From Papaver somniferum (lineage: Eukaryota > Streptophyta > Magnoliopsida > Ranunculales > Papaveraceae): DNA of 64,000 nucleotides. The DNA is taken from contig NC_039368.1 in NCBI RefSeq assembly GCF_003573695.1, forward strand, positions 10,191,860 to 10,255,859. The letters run 5' to 3'. Below the pieces are notes generated by a model. It ran no database searches. It saw only the letters and a list, made by a program, of their open reading frames with translations, and had not been told where the DNA came from. Positions 44,601 through 56,474 of this stretch are shown here, piece after piece. The translations under genes were made by a program, and so were the position numbers. Position 1 is the first letter of the stretch, and each line of letters opens with the position of its first letter.

Positions 44601-46264
44601 TTGACATAAAGCCCCAAAATCCTCTTGAATATTCAAGTCGTGTAATCAATATATATATATAAGCGTGTCTGTGTCTGTGTTCTGTTGATTTCTGTATCTG
44701 TGTCGTGTCCACATCACGTATCCGTGTCACTGCTTCCCAGCGTTTAAACATGTGCTGCAGGGGTAGGTGCTCTAAAATCGGGTGCAGAAGATCCTTAAAG
44801 TGATCTTTCTTGGAGACTGTATGTTTCATATCTCAAGGATAGATATTTTTTCAAACACAAAGGACAGTGACGGTTGATTGATGCTGTTTTGGAAGCTGAA
44901 TTACCGTGGGGGTAGTTAAACGACCTGTTAGGTTCAGAGTCATGATGGCTAGTAGGAGTGCTATTGTGTAATGCAGTGGGGTTGTGGTTAACTTTTGATC
45001 TGACTTGGCAGACGAGGGGTATTCAGATCAATATGCCGACCTTACACTCCTCCACGTGTAGACTCCCCTCGTTTAAATATTTAAATTTCTTTGAATGTCA
45101 TTGAGCCACTTTCTTGGTTCGGTCAGGTTGCATTAGGTATTGGAATTTGGAACCTTCCCACTCGAAATATAAATAACTGAGTGGTTGAGCCCTACAAGAC
45201 GATCACTTGTTCTTTTTTTCTACGGCAATGCTGTTCTAACCATGGTCGATTTACTATTTTAAAAATGCATGTCTTATCTCATACTTTATTTCATTCGAAA
45301 ATGACCTTAATCAAGCAACGGTTAATTACTTTAAGATTTTAGCTCTTTTCTAGATCACTTTGGAATAAGTTGCGTTTTGTGAACGTTTTATCTAAATGGT
45401 GTTGTTTAGTGTCGGTGTTAGTACAATTTTTTCCCTTTCATAGGTAGAGGTAATTCACCATCAATAGTGAAAAGGGTTTTTCATAAACCACAATCCAGGA
45501 TTGTGAGACCTGTAATTTATACTGGAAGATTAATTTAGACAACCATAATTGTGGAAATCTTGTTGCTTTTAAGATTCAAATATAACAGTGCCACAACCAG
45601 AACGTTCCGGTGTAACATGTTTTCTGCACCCAGGGCATTGGAGAGTTAACTTTGAGTGGGCATATGTATTGAGGTTGATATTTTTAGAATTGAATAAAAT
45701 GTTTTAGTTACAAATTAGTAGGCGGTAGTAGTGTTGCTCTTTTCTATAGATTATCTTTTGCTTATCATTGTTATTTGGCAGCAAGAATAACAGAAAGTAG
45801 TTCTATTCTTCTTCTTATAAGAGATATTAATAAGCTGACTATCATCCGTATGCATACATCAGTTCTCCAAAAAAAAAAAAAAAAAAAAAAAGCAATTGAT
45901 CTGGTTTTCAAGTAACTCATCTGTACTGCTTTGAAATTATTGAAGTTGATTTTCAATTAAACCAACTGATTTGATTTTAATTCAGAGTGTTATAATGTTA
46001 GATAGGTAGCTGGATACTGGCTGGCTGGGAGGCGATTCAAAAGAGAGGAAAAAATGTTAAATAATGTTGCTGGGTATTTTGGCCATTTCAATGTTTCGCT
46101 TTTAATTGTTTGTGTATTGCGGTAGTCTGATAGATCTACTAGTGTATGTTTTCATTAGGATCAACAAATATTAGCGACCTCAAATTTGAGAACAGGCCGG
46201 GAGGCGATTCAAAAGAGAGGAAAAAATGATTCCTAGGTCATGGATTAATACTACCTCGTGTTGT
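44601..46264. other. Unassigned DNA
   Basis: It contains an (AT)n and TGTGTCTG-rich patch at 44648-44710, an A23 run at 45869-45891 that could be an old retroposon tail, and a 30-bp perfect direct repeat at 46027-46056 and 46199-46228. No coding region is recognised. Confidence 0.4.
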
Positions 46265-46748
46265 TGAGGGATCCGTTGACAGCCCCTTTGCAGACCAGCT
46301 GATAATAGATTTGCATCAAAAAATATACAATAACCACCGGTGGACCTCGTATACCTGGATTCTCATCCCAATCAGCATCAGAGTATCCTTGTAAAGTAGC
46401 GAACCCATTGGTAAAAAACATTCCACGGTCTAGTGTACCTTTGACATATCATAACACACTTTTAGCAACAACTAGATGTGAGGTTGTGAGAGAATGCATA
46501 AACTGACAAATCTGAATGACTGCAAAGCACAGTTAAGATCTTGTCCAAGTTAATTACTAAAGAGAACCTACAATAGACCTGTATTCTATAAGGTTAGGCA
46601 ATATATCTACATCACTGGAACTAAGCTTAAATGAAGCCCGACAAGGGGTTGAACAAGGTTTTATTGCAACAAGATTAGTTCTGTTCAACAAATCCATAAC
46701 ATATTTTAAAAATCTGTTCTGTAACCCTTTGAAAAGAACATTAATCAA
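46265..46748 (-). pseudogene. Copia pol fragment (RT end and RNase H start)
   Basis: On the minus strand it reads KYVMDLLNRTNLVAIKPCSTP, EYRSIVGSL, QFMHSLTTSHL, GYSDADW and, one frame on, RSTGGYCIFF. This is the junction between RT and RNase H of Ty1/copia elements, with SDADW carrying the first RNase H Asp. Both ends are cut off, and the fragment runs into the tandem repeat that begins near 46722. Confidence 0.8.
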
Positions 46749-46985
46749 CCTTTTTTTTTAAATCGTACATAAACTTTTCTTTACTTGGTCAATATAATAC
46801 CTTAAAGCAGAGACCACATGGACTTGTTATGTCCATACATTTACTCAGTAATACTAAAAACGAGGTTACACCTCTATAAAACTTTCTTACTATCTGGACT
46901 TGTTACAGACAGAACATAACCTTGTGCACCTGGGGTTTTCTGTGTTATAGCTGAATTCATAACCTTATAAACCTGGTCTGTAACC
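46722..46985. repeat. Tandem repeat of about 210-260 bp, left part (before element F)
   Basis: The anchor TAACCCTTTG occurs at 46722 and 46981. Between them are ACATGGACTTGTTATGTCCATACATT, CGAGGTTACAC and CTATAAAACTTTCTTACTA, words that recur at 58905-59085 and 63640-64000. The two copia elements F and G were inserted into this array. Confidence 0.75.
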
Positions 46986-47663
46986 CTTTGTGTTAGAGCA
47001 TTGCTCGGTCGAACTCGCATGCGTTGCTATCTCAAGCATGTTTGTCAATGTTTATGATCAAAACTATAAGTCCTGATTTCTAGTCTACTATAACTAAGGT
47101 CTCGGACTAGGATAGAAAATGTAGTTGAGCTCAAGAACTCCATTGCGATCATCATACAAGACGAAGATTTACTCAAGGAACCGGTGGAACTTCATCGACT
47201 AAAAGGTATGTGGAGACTTCAACTTATCTATCACTCAAAAGTCTATTTATCTCCTATCTTGAGACAAAAGTCGTTTTGCTATATAGACTTAGATTATACA
47301 CATTTGATATTTCGAGCCGAGCATATCTCGCCTATCTATTTCTCGAAATATGTGTTGGTAAGCTTTCGCTTTAACCAAGTTCATCTTTACCTAGTGAGGA
47401 AAGTCATGTTATGTTTGAATCACTTTGAAAATTTGCTCTGACGAAAAATAGTTTGTGAATAAAAACTATATAACATTCCTTGAGAATGTTTCAATGATTG
47501 AAATGAGAGTTTAGATTATATAACCGTTGGTGGATATAAGCATTGTTGTGGAAACACATATATGTATAAGTCCTATTCCTTGAACCAAATTTTTCGAACT
47601 TTGTTGATCAAGAGAACCGAAAGTTTGCACAGTTTTCGAACTCAGTCCGCGAACTGGCGGAAG

Positions 47664-47762
47664 TTCTCGACCCGAGAATATTTGCTGGAGTTTGAGAACT
47701 CACTTAGCAAACTCAGTCCGCAAACCCAGTACGCGAACTAACGATAGTTCTCGACCCGAGAA
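47664..47762. repeat. 84-bp spaced palindromes in the F LTR
   Basis: TTCTCGACCCGAGAA occurs at 47664-47678 and 47748-47762, and again with the same 84-bp spacing in the 3' LTR (57147-57161 and 57231-57245). Each is followed by TATYTGYTGGAGTTTGARAACTC and a run of GTCCGCGAAC words. Confidence 0.8.
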
Positions 47763-50104
47763 TATCTGTTGGAGTTTGAAAACTCTTTCCGGGAACTTAA
47801 GTCCGCGAAGCCAGTCCGCGAACTTGAGTAGGTTATATCTTAAAACGATTTTTCTTGAACTCATATTTATATTGATTAAGGAATGCTTTTGAAAACCATG
47901 GCTATAAAGTTCATGAACCGATTCGAGTGAATCAAATCGTCTTTGCTTCGACTGTGTCTTGTGTAGTTACATAAGATCTAAGCAATTGAACAACTCTCTA
48001 ACTAGTTTATTTGAGTCATTTGAACTAGTTATGGTGAATAAGAATATGGTTGATATGAAAGTGATCATATGGCTAACCATGTGGTTAACTATTGTTGAAC
48101 CAACTAATGTACAAGTTTGGGTACGGTTATGATGAGTGCCAAATATTGTATATATTTATCCCTTTTTGTTGGCATTTTAACTCATCTTTTGTGCATTAAT
48201 TCTACATTTTATCCCATATTCTGTATTTTCATTGTTTTCAAGAATAAATATTTTTATTAATTAATTTTGCATTTTTAGGTAATAAATACAGTTCGGATGA
48301 GTCGCGGAGCGAAAAGAGCAGAAAAGTAGTGAAAAGCCGGGAGAAATCACGCAAGGAAGCCGCAAAGAATGGTGCGCACAACCTCATTTTCTACACACAA
48401 AAGCGCCTCCGTTCTCAGCCGTCAGATCAGTTACCAGAAGCATCCGATGGTCGCTCCTTCATAGAGCATCAAAATCTGAAGTCTCTGCCAAGCACCACAG
48501 CGCTGAAATTCCAAGCCTTCAGATTAGATGGTAGTTGAATCCAACGGTCGCTCCCTTGCTGTGCATCGAAGATTGATATCTCCGCCTTACACTACAGTAC
48601 CTAACTCCATCAAGTACCGTTCGTTTCGTTGTATCCATTCATCCGACGGTCGCTCCTCGCTTGCCTACGCATCACCGTCCGATTCACCTACCAGCTTCGC
48701 ATCCAGTGACTCAGCGTCACAGAACATCAAGATTGGATGAAGCCGCCTCACACCCTAGCGACCGAACCCTACCACCTAACCAAACACCCCCCTTCTCTCC
48801 CAAACCATCGATTTCACCTTCTCCTTCACAGGCTCTGCAACTCCATCACCTCTACCACCTCTCCCTGCCACCTTCTGCCACCACCATACCATCACCATCA
48901 CCACCCCATTCACTCGACAGCAACAAAGCCCGAAATCACTATCCCCCTAACCTAGTTGTTTTACCATCTCTCACCTTTCCAAACCTAGGTGAGGGCAGAT
49001 AAAACACCTCGAGTTAGGGAATCAGTAGAGTTGTTGGAGCAGGAGGAAGAACAAGTACAGAGGAGTTATGGGTCGACAACAATTTCAGAGAATTAGGTGA
49101 GATTTCTCCAATTTCTAAAAGCCCTAATTTCTTAAATTTGGGGATTTTTTGTAAACTATAAAAGGGAAGTGTTAGGGATGTAAAAAACGTTCTTGGGTCA
49201 TCCAAGTAACCATCAATTAGGGTTTATTTTAGGTTTAATTTTAATTTCAAATTTCAATTTTAATCCAATTTCATAATTAGGGCTCTTGTTCACTGTGTAG
49301 TGTTTGATGTTTTAGTGTTTAATTGTTTGATGTTTTGTTAGTCTAATGCTCTTAGTTGTATAAATTCACTGTTAGCTTAATGTTCAATTTCAATTCTTGC
49401 ACTGTTAATGCTGTTGTCTCCTGTTAATTTGTATGCTCCTGTTATGCTGTAAAAATTATTATGTTATGTTGTCTCCTGTTTGTGTTCTGTGTGTGATTGT
49501 ATTATCCATGTTATGTTTGTCTTAATTAGTTTGTGTGTTCTGTTTCTACACATGAGCCTGTAAGTCCCCTGTTTAACTCACATGTTCTTATTCTGAGTCT
49601 TAATGCTTGACAACCATGAGGACTCTTAACTGCAACATGTTCTAATTCCCCACTAGGGTGAGAAAACAACTGAACCATGATGGTTAGCTATTAGGATGGT
49701 TTTTGCTGAACTTAAAATAGTTTAGGCTAGTTAGACTCCTGAAAGACCAACTGATTTGTGATTAGTGGTGCTGTAAGAAGACCACTAATGCTAGGGGTCA
49801 GTGGTGGTTCTAAGGAATTAATCAGCTACATTAGTTAGTGAGCCACTGCCTAGTTAGTCTGTGATTGGTTGTGCCTTAAACAGACAGCCAATACTAGGGG
49901 TTAGCTAAGGCTGTAAGGTTGGTTAACTAGACATTTGACAAAAACTTAACCTAGGTGAACTGGCTAGGTAAAGGGAATTCTCATCCATCTCCTTGCACTT
50001 CCCATCCACAATTTCTTTTCTAGTATTGCTTCATTTCAGTTTCTCCACAACCCTGCCCTTGGCCTTAGGCCTTGGTTCATCTTGTTTTGTTTTGCTGTTT
50101 AGTT

Positions 50105-50560
50105 TTCATTTGCTTTGTTCCTTGTTTTTGCCCTGTGTTGTTTTTGCTTGCTGCTTTCTCTTCTTTGCCTTGTGTTGCTTCTGCCCTGCAGCTGCTGTGC
50201 AGCACTTGTGCTGCTGCTGCATTGCTACTTCTTTTTCTTGGCCTTGCTGTGCAGCTCTTTCTCCTGCAGCTGCTGTTGCTGTTGCCCTTCCTACTGCAGC
50301 TCCTGCATCAGACAACACTGCTGCTGCCTCCTGCATCTGAACTTCTGCAGCTGCTGCTGCTGTTGCTGTTGTCTGCTGCAGCACCACTGCTGCATTGCTC
50401 TCTTCCTCTGCCAAGGCTGCTGCCAAGCTGCTGCTGCTGTTGTTGCTGCAAGCCTGCTGCCAAGCTGCTGCCACTTCTTCTCCTGCTGCCTTCCTTTCTC
50501 CTGCAGCTGCTGTGCAGACTTGCTACTCCTGCAGCCAAGCAAAGGCCAATCCAACTGAGC
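50105..50560. repeat. CTG/CAG-rich trinucleotide tract in element C
   Basis: Imperfect TGCTGCTGCTGTTGC repeats open long frames on both strands (poly-Leu, poly-Cys, poly-Gln or poly-Ala depending on frame). All frames being open at once shows composition rather than coding. Confidence 0.8.
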
Positions 50561-50579
50561 CCAATTCACTTCAGTGAAG

Positions 50580-50860
50580 CCTAAGGCCCAGTCCTCAGTA
50601 ACCAAGCCCAGTTTCTAAAACCAAAAGCCCAGAGCACAACTTGGGCTCATCAGAAGACCAAAACCAAAGCCCAAGTTCATTATTAAGGCCAAAGCCCATT
50701 TGCACTTCAAAGATAACTGAGCCCAAGCTCAGTTCATTTTATAGTTAACAAACCCACTAAGCCCAATTCATTCAAAGGACATTCAAACCCATTAGTACTC
50801 AAAGCCCAATTTAAGCCAAAAGGCTTCATAGCCCAATAGCAATTTAGGAACCCAATTAGC
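50580..50860. repeat. AAGCCCA-rich tract in element C
   Basis: The words AAGCCCA or AGCCCAA occur more than ten times at irregular spacing. The function is unknown; it may be a product of replication slippage. Confidence 0.6.
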
Positions 50861-52274
50861 TAAAACACTTCCAAAACACACCCGATCTCTGTGGATCGAC
50901 CCGTACTTGCACGAGCTACAACTGACGACCGTGCACTTGCGGTATTACTGTAGGCCCCCGTTTTTATTGCGCATAATTATATACCCTTTCGAGGCCTGCC
51001 AGGTTACACGAGCCTAGAAACATGCATTTCATTTGGGTATAACAAGCTATGTTTTCAATCTAACGGTTGATAAATATTAGCTTGAATCTAATCAGGTTTT
51101 CATCTAACGGTGAATATTGAATGCTTGTTACTAAGCTAACATTGATTGCAAACTCTGATTTGAAAGACTATATAAGGGAGAACTCTAGCAACTAGGAAAT
51201 CTAATCCCCACACCTTACGTGTAATACTAGTTTTAAGCTAGAGTCGATTCTCTTTTAACCTCTGGTTTTCTTTTCTCAAACCGGGTTAACGACTTAAAGA
51301 CTTCATTGGGATTGTGAAGCCAGACCGATACTACTTTCTTGTAGTTGTGTGATCTGATCTTGTTGTTTCTATTGTACAAGTACAATTGTAATATTGGCTT
51401 GAGATTTCTATCTCCGATAGGAAAGATAAAAAGTAATCACAAACATCTTCGTCTCATCGTTTGTGATTCCGCAACATCTTGTTTCGCTACCATACGATTA
51501 AGATTGTTGTGAGTTGATTGATAATACTAGGTTGTTCTTCGAGAATATAAGTCCGGATTATCAATTGGTTCCCGTTCACCTTGATTTATCAAAAGACGGA
51601 ACAAAACTCATAGGTATATTCGTGGGAGACGGATTTATCTATCACCGTAGACTTTTGAGTGTGATACAGATTTGTTTATTGAAGTCTTCGACTTTGGGTT
51701 GTAGCAACTCTTAGTTGTGGGTGAGATCATCTAAGGGAATCAAATACGTAGCATCATGTTGGGATCAGAGACTTAGGAGCATAACTGTACCTTGAATTAG
51801 TGTGAGATTGGTTGGGGTTCACCTACAGTCCAGACCGAAGTTAGTTTGTAGTAGGCTAGTGTCTGTAGTGGCTTAATACAGTGTGTGTTCAATCTGGACT
51901 AGGTCCCGAGTGTTTTCTGCATTTGCGTTTTCCTCGTCAACAAAATTCTGGTGTCTGTGTTATTTCTATTCCGCATTATATTTTGTTATATAATTGAAGT
52001 ATTGCAGGTTGTGCGTTAGAATCAATCAATTGGAAATCCGACCTTTGGTTGTTGATTAAGATTGATTGATACTTGAACATTGGTCTTTGGTACCGTTCAA
52101 GTGTTTTACTTGAGTAAGAATTGAATCGAGAAAGAGAGATATAACTCTTTGATATACTTTTATCTAGATTGAGTCTGAGTGTCTAGTTGATTCTCTAGAA
52201 AGTATATTGGAGTTAGTCCATACAGATTGCTAAGCGAAATATTGGGTGTGGTTGTTGTACCCCCGCTTTTTGAA

Positions 52275-52290
52275 TTGGTATCAGAGCAGG
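52275..52290 (+). promoter_or_regulatory. Primer-binding site of element F
   Basis: TTGGTATCAGAGCAGG directly follows the LTR. TGGTATCAGAGC pairs with the 3' end of initiator tRNA-Met in plant copia elements. Confidence 0.85.
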
Positions 52291-52337
52291 AAAACATGTT
52301 AAAGACCTTATAAGTCTATGTTTGTAGCGATCTGATT

Positions 52338-53828
52338 ATGGAAGAGTCTATCTCTAATAACGTACCAGTTCAGAAATTACCAGATGATTCAAAATGCTTA
52401 GATTCACCTGAGAGAACTGTCACATCTAATTCAATATCTAAGCATTCCCTTAATGTAAAACCTGTTGATTGGGAAGCTCTCCTAGAAGAAAAGTTGGATG
52501 AACTTTCTGATGAAGGTGATTCAGATATTGATAGAGATGTTGATGAGGAAGTCTCATAGTATGTTAAGTTTTTGGATTCGTGGAATATGAAGAATATTAC
52601 AACTTCTCATGTCTCACCTCTTCCGACTTCTCTCTTTCGAGAAAACAAGAAATTGAGAAGATGTTACGCAGGTGTTTATTTTTCGAATCGTTCTAACGAA
52701 TCGATCCTCAAGGATTCTGAGGAAAACCTACGTATAAAGTCACTTGAATGTGATAATCTTTATCAAAAGTACTTTCTATCGGAAGAGAAACTTGAAGAAT
52801 ATGAAGAAAGGTTTAACTCTCAACAAATTAGTTTTGATGACAGAGAAAGTGCTTGTCTCGCTCGAGAAAAACGCCTTGAGGCTGATTTAGCTGCTACTCT
52901 TGATAAAATCAAGATGTTGGAAGATGACTTAAAAAAGTTCAATACTAGTTCAAGAAAATTAACCACTATGCTAGGACAAAGTAAAAATCATCGTGATACA
53001 AGAGGATTGGGCTATAAGGGAATAGATACTCCAAGTACTAGCAAAGAGGTAAAATTTGTCAAGGCTAGTGATGCTTCTAAACAAAAGGTTTCCGCTGATG
53101 GAAAAACTGAAATACCTTCATCGGCAGTTAAGGTTCGGAAGAGCAAAGTATATCAACCTCCAAAGTCAGCATACACGGATCGAGGTAAGAACATTCCTTA
53201 TGCTGGTAACTATTGCGGAAATAAAGGTCACCTGGAAAGGAGATATCGTTTCCGTATAAGGAATGAGAAACTTCATGATGTTCTTGTTTAGGCATCACAA
53301 GAAGTTATGAAACCAAGATCATATGTTAAGACTAATCCCCTTAACGCTACAGGTTGTAACTGTCCAACCTTTAGGCAAAGGAATCAGTGCTGTGATAAAT
53401 CTAGATTTGCATATAAACGTCATACGAATCCTTTTTACAATCGTAATGGTTATCAAAAGGATAACTTCGTAAATACTAAGACAAGATCTGATGCTCCCAA
53501 TTGGAGAAAGACTAACTTGCAAAAGAATAATCAATCCAATTCTCTTCCGAGAAATCTTGAAAAGAGTAATGGGAAGAAGGTTCTGGTTGTTCCTAAATGC
53601 ACTCAGAAGTGGGTACCAAAGAAAGCCAAGGATGCTTTGAGTGTGAAAAGGAATGATCTTACAGAAAACTCCATGACTATGAAGAAGGCAGTATCCATGA
53701 TGTTGGAACTTAACAAGTTTTTTGGAAAAATGGAATTGGATGTGAAAGGTTCTAAAAGCGATCTATTTCATGATAATCCAAAGGTCACTTGTGGTGAGCA
53801 AGACATTGTTCACCCCATCACAACTTGA
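52338..53828 (+). pseudogene. gag: gag-like frame of element F, with two stops
   Basis: One frame of about 497 codons runs from the ATG at 52338 to 53828, broken only by TAG at 52557-52559 and TAG at 53289-53291. It has an acidic start (DELSDEGDSDIDRDVDEE), a coiled-coil middle (RLEADLAATLDKIKMLEDDL) and a basic C-terminus. YCGNKGHLERRYRFR corresponds to the CCHC zinc knuckle, but the final Cys is replaced and the preceding Cys spacing is lost. The N-terminal capsid (UBN2-type) domain of ordinary copia gag is missing. TQKWVPKK is typical of the SIRE-like C-terminus. Confidence 0.7.
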
Positions 53829-55260
53829 TTTTTTTGTAAGTGCATCCTTACCAAGGAATGCTCTGCTATGTATACGGTGAGGGAAGCACGAGAATTGGGG
53901 CACACATATTATGTTCGGTAAGGCTGTAGAATTCTACTGGATTCTTTTAAAAAGGTATGTCTATAAATCTGAGCGAGATTTGTGTTTCTATAATGATCCA
54001 CGTACCTTTGTTATTGTTCATTTCTACCTAACTTGATTTGCGTTTAAGGTTCTTAAATGTTTAGGTTTGAAAATAGTAGTTCGGGATGTTTGGACTTCAT
54101 GGTACACATACTTGGTGTGCATACCATCATTTAAAATCAAAATCCATGGACTAAAGTACGCATAACTATTTGCATACTGCTCCAGGTCACGGAAACTCGT
54201 TTGCAAACCCGTATGCATACTTGCCTGTAGACGTCGATATTCGGTAAACTTGTTTTGGCCGTAACTTCTTCGTCCGAACTAGGAATGACCCCATTCTTTT
54301 TGCATTCTCTTCCTCTTTGAATTATATTAAAAATGGATATGAGAATTATTGTATTTGGATGAGTTAAGATTGGTTTTTGTCCCTTTTCTTGTTTTTGAGT
54401 GTTTTGCTCCGTTGCGTAGCACTTGTTCCACTTCTCTTGGACTGTGGCACTTGTTATTCGTGGAGTACTACTATTCTAAGCTCATTTGTAGCTTTTACAA
54501 GAATGTTTTTGGTGAATCACAAAGAAGGAAGTTAAAGAATGGGAAGTAACACGCATTACTCTGGGATTCTTGAATGTTCACAATCATTTTATGTGAACTA
54601 CGGTGCATGGTCATTAATGACTTTGTATGTTCTTCTTTGTTAAGTAAATATTTTTATAAGCTTTTGGTAGCTATTCTTGGTGTAAATCCGGGCGAAAAAG
54701 ATTATTTCTACCTTCTAAGGACAAATCATCTTATATGTGCATTACGAGTTTGTCTTGATGCCTAGGAAACTTCTTATGAGAATTTATTCTTGTCTTTGAG
54801 AAGGATTATTAGAGTTTGGAGTAGCCATTATTGTGATTACAAATAGCTATGTCCAACGTTTTCATCTTCATGTTTTTAGGTTTATTTGTTTAAATTCTAA
54901 AAAAATTGTTTGGAAGATGATTTTTGCGGTATTAATCTTTATGGTTTTATATATTTCAATATTGTTATGGGATATGTGTATTTACGTCTGTGAACTGTGA
55001 TTGTCCCATACCTTGTCAAAAGTAAAGTATTTCATAAGTCAATATTCATGCATTGATAAAAGAATGAATGGACTTTTGACAAATACAAAAGTTAAGCCTA
55101 TTATGTCAATCTTTTATGGAAGATAGGTTAAAATCTTTTGTTTACAAGGATTATGTCTATTGTATGTCGTTATGCAAATAATGATGGAAAATAGAATGAA
55201 TCCTAGTGTATTCCGCAGTATTGATCTTCCCGGATCCATAATTTTTTATGTATTACTGTG
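53829..55260 (+). other. Interior of element F without coding region
   Basis: AT-rich DNA where pol would be expected. No RT, integrase or RNase H motif was found on either strand. Short frames such as 54349-54549 have no recognisable motif. Confidence 0.5.
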
Positions 55261-55640
55261 TTGTTCCATAAAGTGTCTTATGTTGAGCTCTATCGACTGA
55301 GTTATTGTTTTAGCTTAGTTGTTGTTCCGTGAGGTACTTTATGTCGAGCAGTTTCAACTAAATTAATCATTTTATTTGGTTATTTAGTTATGGGTCTGTA
55401 AGTTTTTTTATGTTGAGCACTATTGACTGAGTTGATTATTTCTTATGATTAACTTAGTAGTACCTCCATAGATTCTCCTATGTCGAGAATTACAATTGAA
55501 TTGATTACTTTTTGTGGTTAATTTGATTGTGTATTCCGATTAGATTATTTATGATTTCTCTTGTGATTAATCTAATTGAGTAATTTTGAGTCTCCATAAG
55601 TTTTCTTATGTCGAGCATGATCAATTAAATTGACTACTTT
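55261..55640 (+). repeat. Imperfect tandem repeats in element F
   Basis: The word TTTATGTYGAGCA with a following ACTGAGTT/AATTGATTA segment recurs near 55277, 55339, 55408, 55479 and 55608. Spacing is 62-130 bp. Similar short repeats near the 3' end occur in SIRE-type elements. Confidence 0.6.
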
Positions 55641-56050
55641 TATGATTAGTTTGATTGTGTATTCCGATTAAATAAACCATGGGTTCTCTTGTGGTTAATT
55701 CCATTGAGTATTTTGGATTCAAATTCATACTTGTATGTGATTTGTTATGTCCAAAGAAATCCTTCTTTTCTTTTGAAAAATTAAGGTCATTTTTGTTGTT
55801 CTTTCGGGAATGACATTTTATGGGGGGAGTTCTTTTGAACTTGCGCTTAATTTCCAAATCTTTGTGGGGAGTGCGGCTGTGGAATATTATAGGGGTTATC
55901 TTGTATCTTTAAACTCCTTGATGAATGCATTTAGCTTCCTCTTTATGATTGCATCTAAAGAACAAGTTGATATATGCTTTCTTTTGGTCATGAAATGTCT
56001 CTTCCGAAAATTTCATTAGGATCCCGTTCTTGTACCTTTGCCAATTTTAT

Positions 56051-56474
56051 TGACAAAAAGGGGGAGAATTAATATGTAGTTCACACTACAAATACATATG
56101 GTTTTCGGATCATTATGTAAGGGGGAGTGGTTTCCATGTGAGATGGAATATTGACTAAGGGGGAGTGATACATATCACCATAGTATTGTTGTCAAAGTTG
56201 TGATACAATTGAACTTTGATACTGTGTAATGATACTATGTCACTGTATAAAAATGATCGAGAACTCTGTTTTCTCATTGTTATAGCTACGGATTTTCAAC
56301 AACGATGATGCTAAACTTACAACCTTTGGGATCATTGGACTACTTGGAAGTGACGAAGATTTCGAGTAATGTTGAAGATTAGGCATGTGGAATAGGAGCT
56401 TCAAAAATGTATTTGTATTTTTTGTATTCCATATGTATTAATAGTTTTTCCACTAAAATAACAAAGGGGCAGAT
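56051..56474 (+). promoter_or_regulatory. GGGGGAG purine blocks and polypurine tract of element F
   Basis: TGACAAAAAGGGGGAGA (56051-56067), GGGGGAG (56121-56127) and AAGGGGGAGTG (56157-56167) precede ACAAAGGGGCAGAT (56461-56474), which abuts the 3' LTR. The last is the primer for plus-strand synthesis; the others are the repeated purine blocks of SIRE/Maximus elements. Confidence 0.7.

Larger units (their letters stand above)
48130..51001 (+). mobile_element. Element C: solo-LTR-like insertion in the F 5' LTR, 2.9 kb
   Basis: It starts TGATGAGTGCCAAATATTG and ends GAGGCCTGCCA, flanked by GGTTA at 48125-48129 and 51002-51006. The empty site GGGTACGGTTACACGAGCC is preserved in the 3' LTR of F near 57590, which proves the insertion. 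It is the same family as A and B but in the plus orientation and longer, with a CTG-rich block and an AGCCCA-rich block not seen in them. No coding region is supported. Confidence 0.9.
46991..52273 (+). repeat. 5' LTR of element F, split by element C
   Basis: 2406 bp once element C and one duplicated pentamer are removed, against 2430 bp for the 3' LTR. It ends GCTTTTTGA where the other LTR has TTTTTCA, one change at the terminal CA. TATA box TATATAAG at 51169-51176. It includes an 84-bp tandem duplication with the palindrome TTCTCGACCCGAGAA. Confidence 0.88.

Noticed and set aside
45869..45891. A23 run as evidence of a LINE or SINE 3' end
   Set aside because: No LINE protein or SINE promoter boxes were found upstream and no target duplication could be matched.
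48661..49002. Pro/Ser/His-rich frame of 113 codons in element C
   Set aside because: It is composed of C-rich low-complexity sequence in a solo-LTR-like insertion; elements A and B show no equivalent open frame.
50072..50605. Several overlapping frames of 100-170 codons on both strands, rich in Leu, Cys, Gln or Ala
   Set aside because: They come from the CTG/CAG-rich tract in element C. All frames are open together and none has a recognisable domain.
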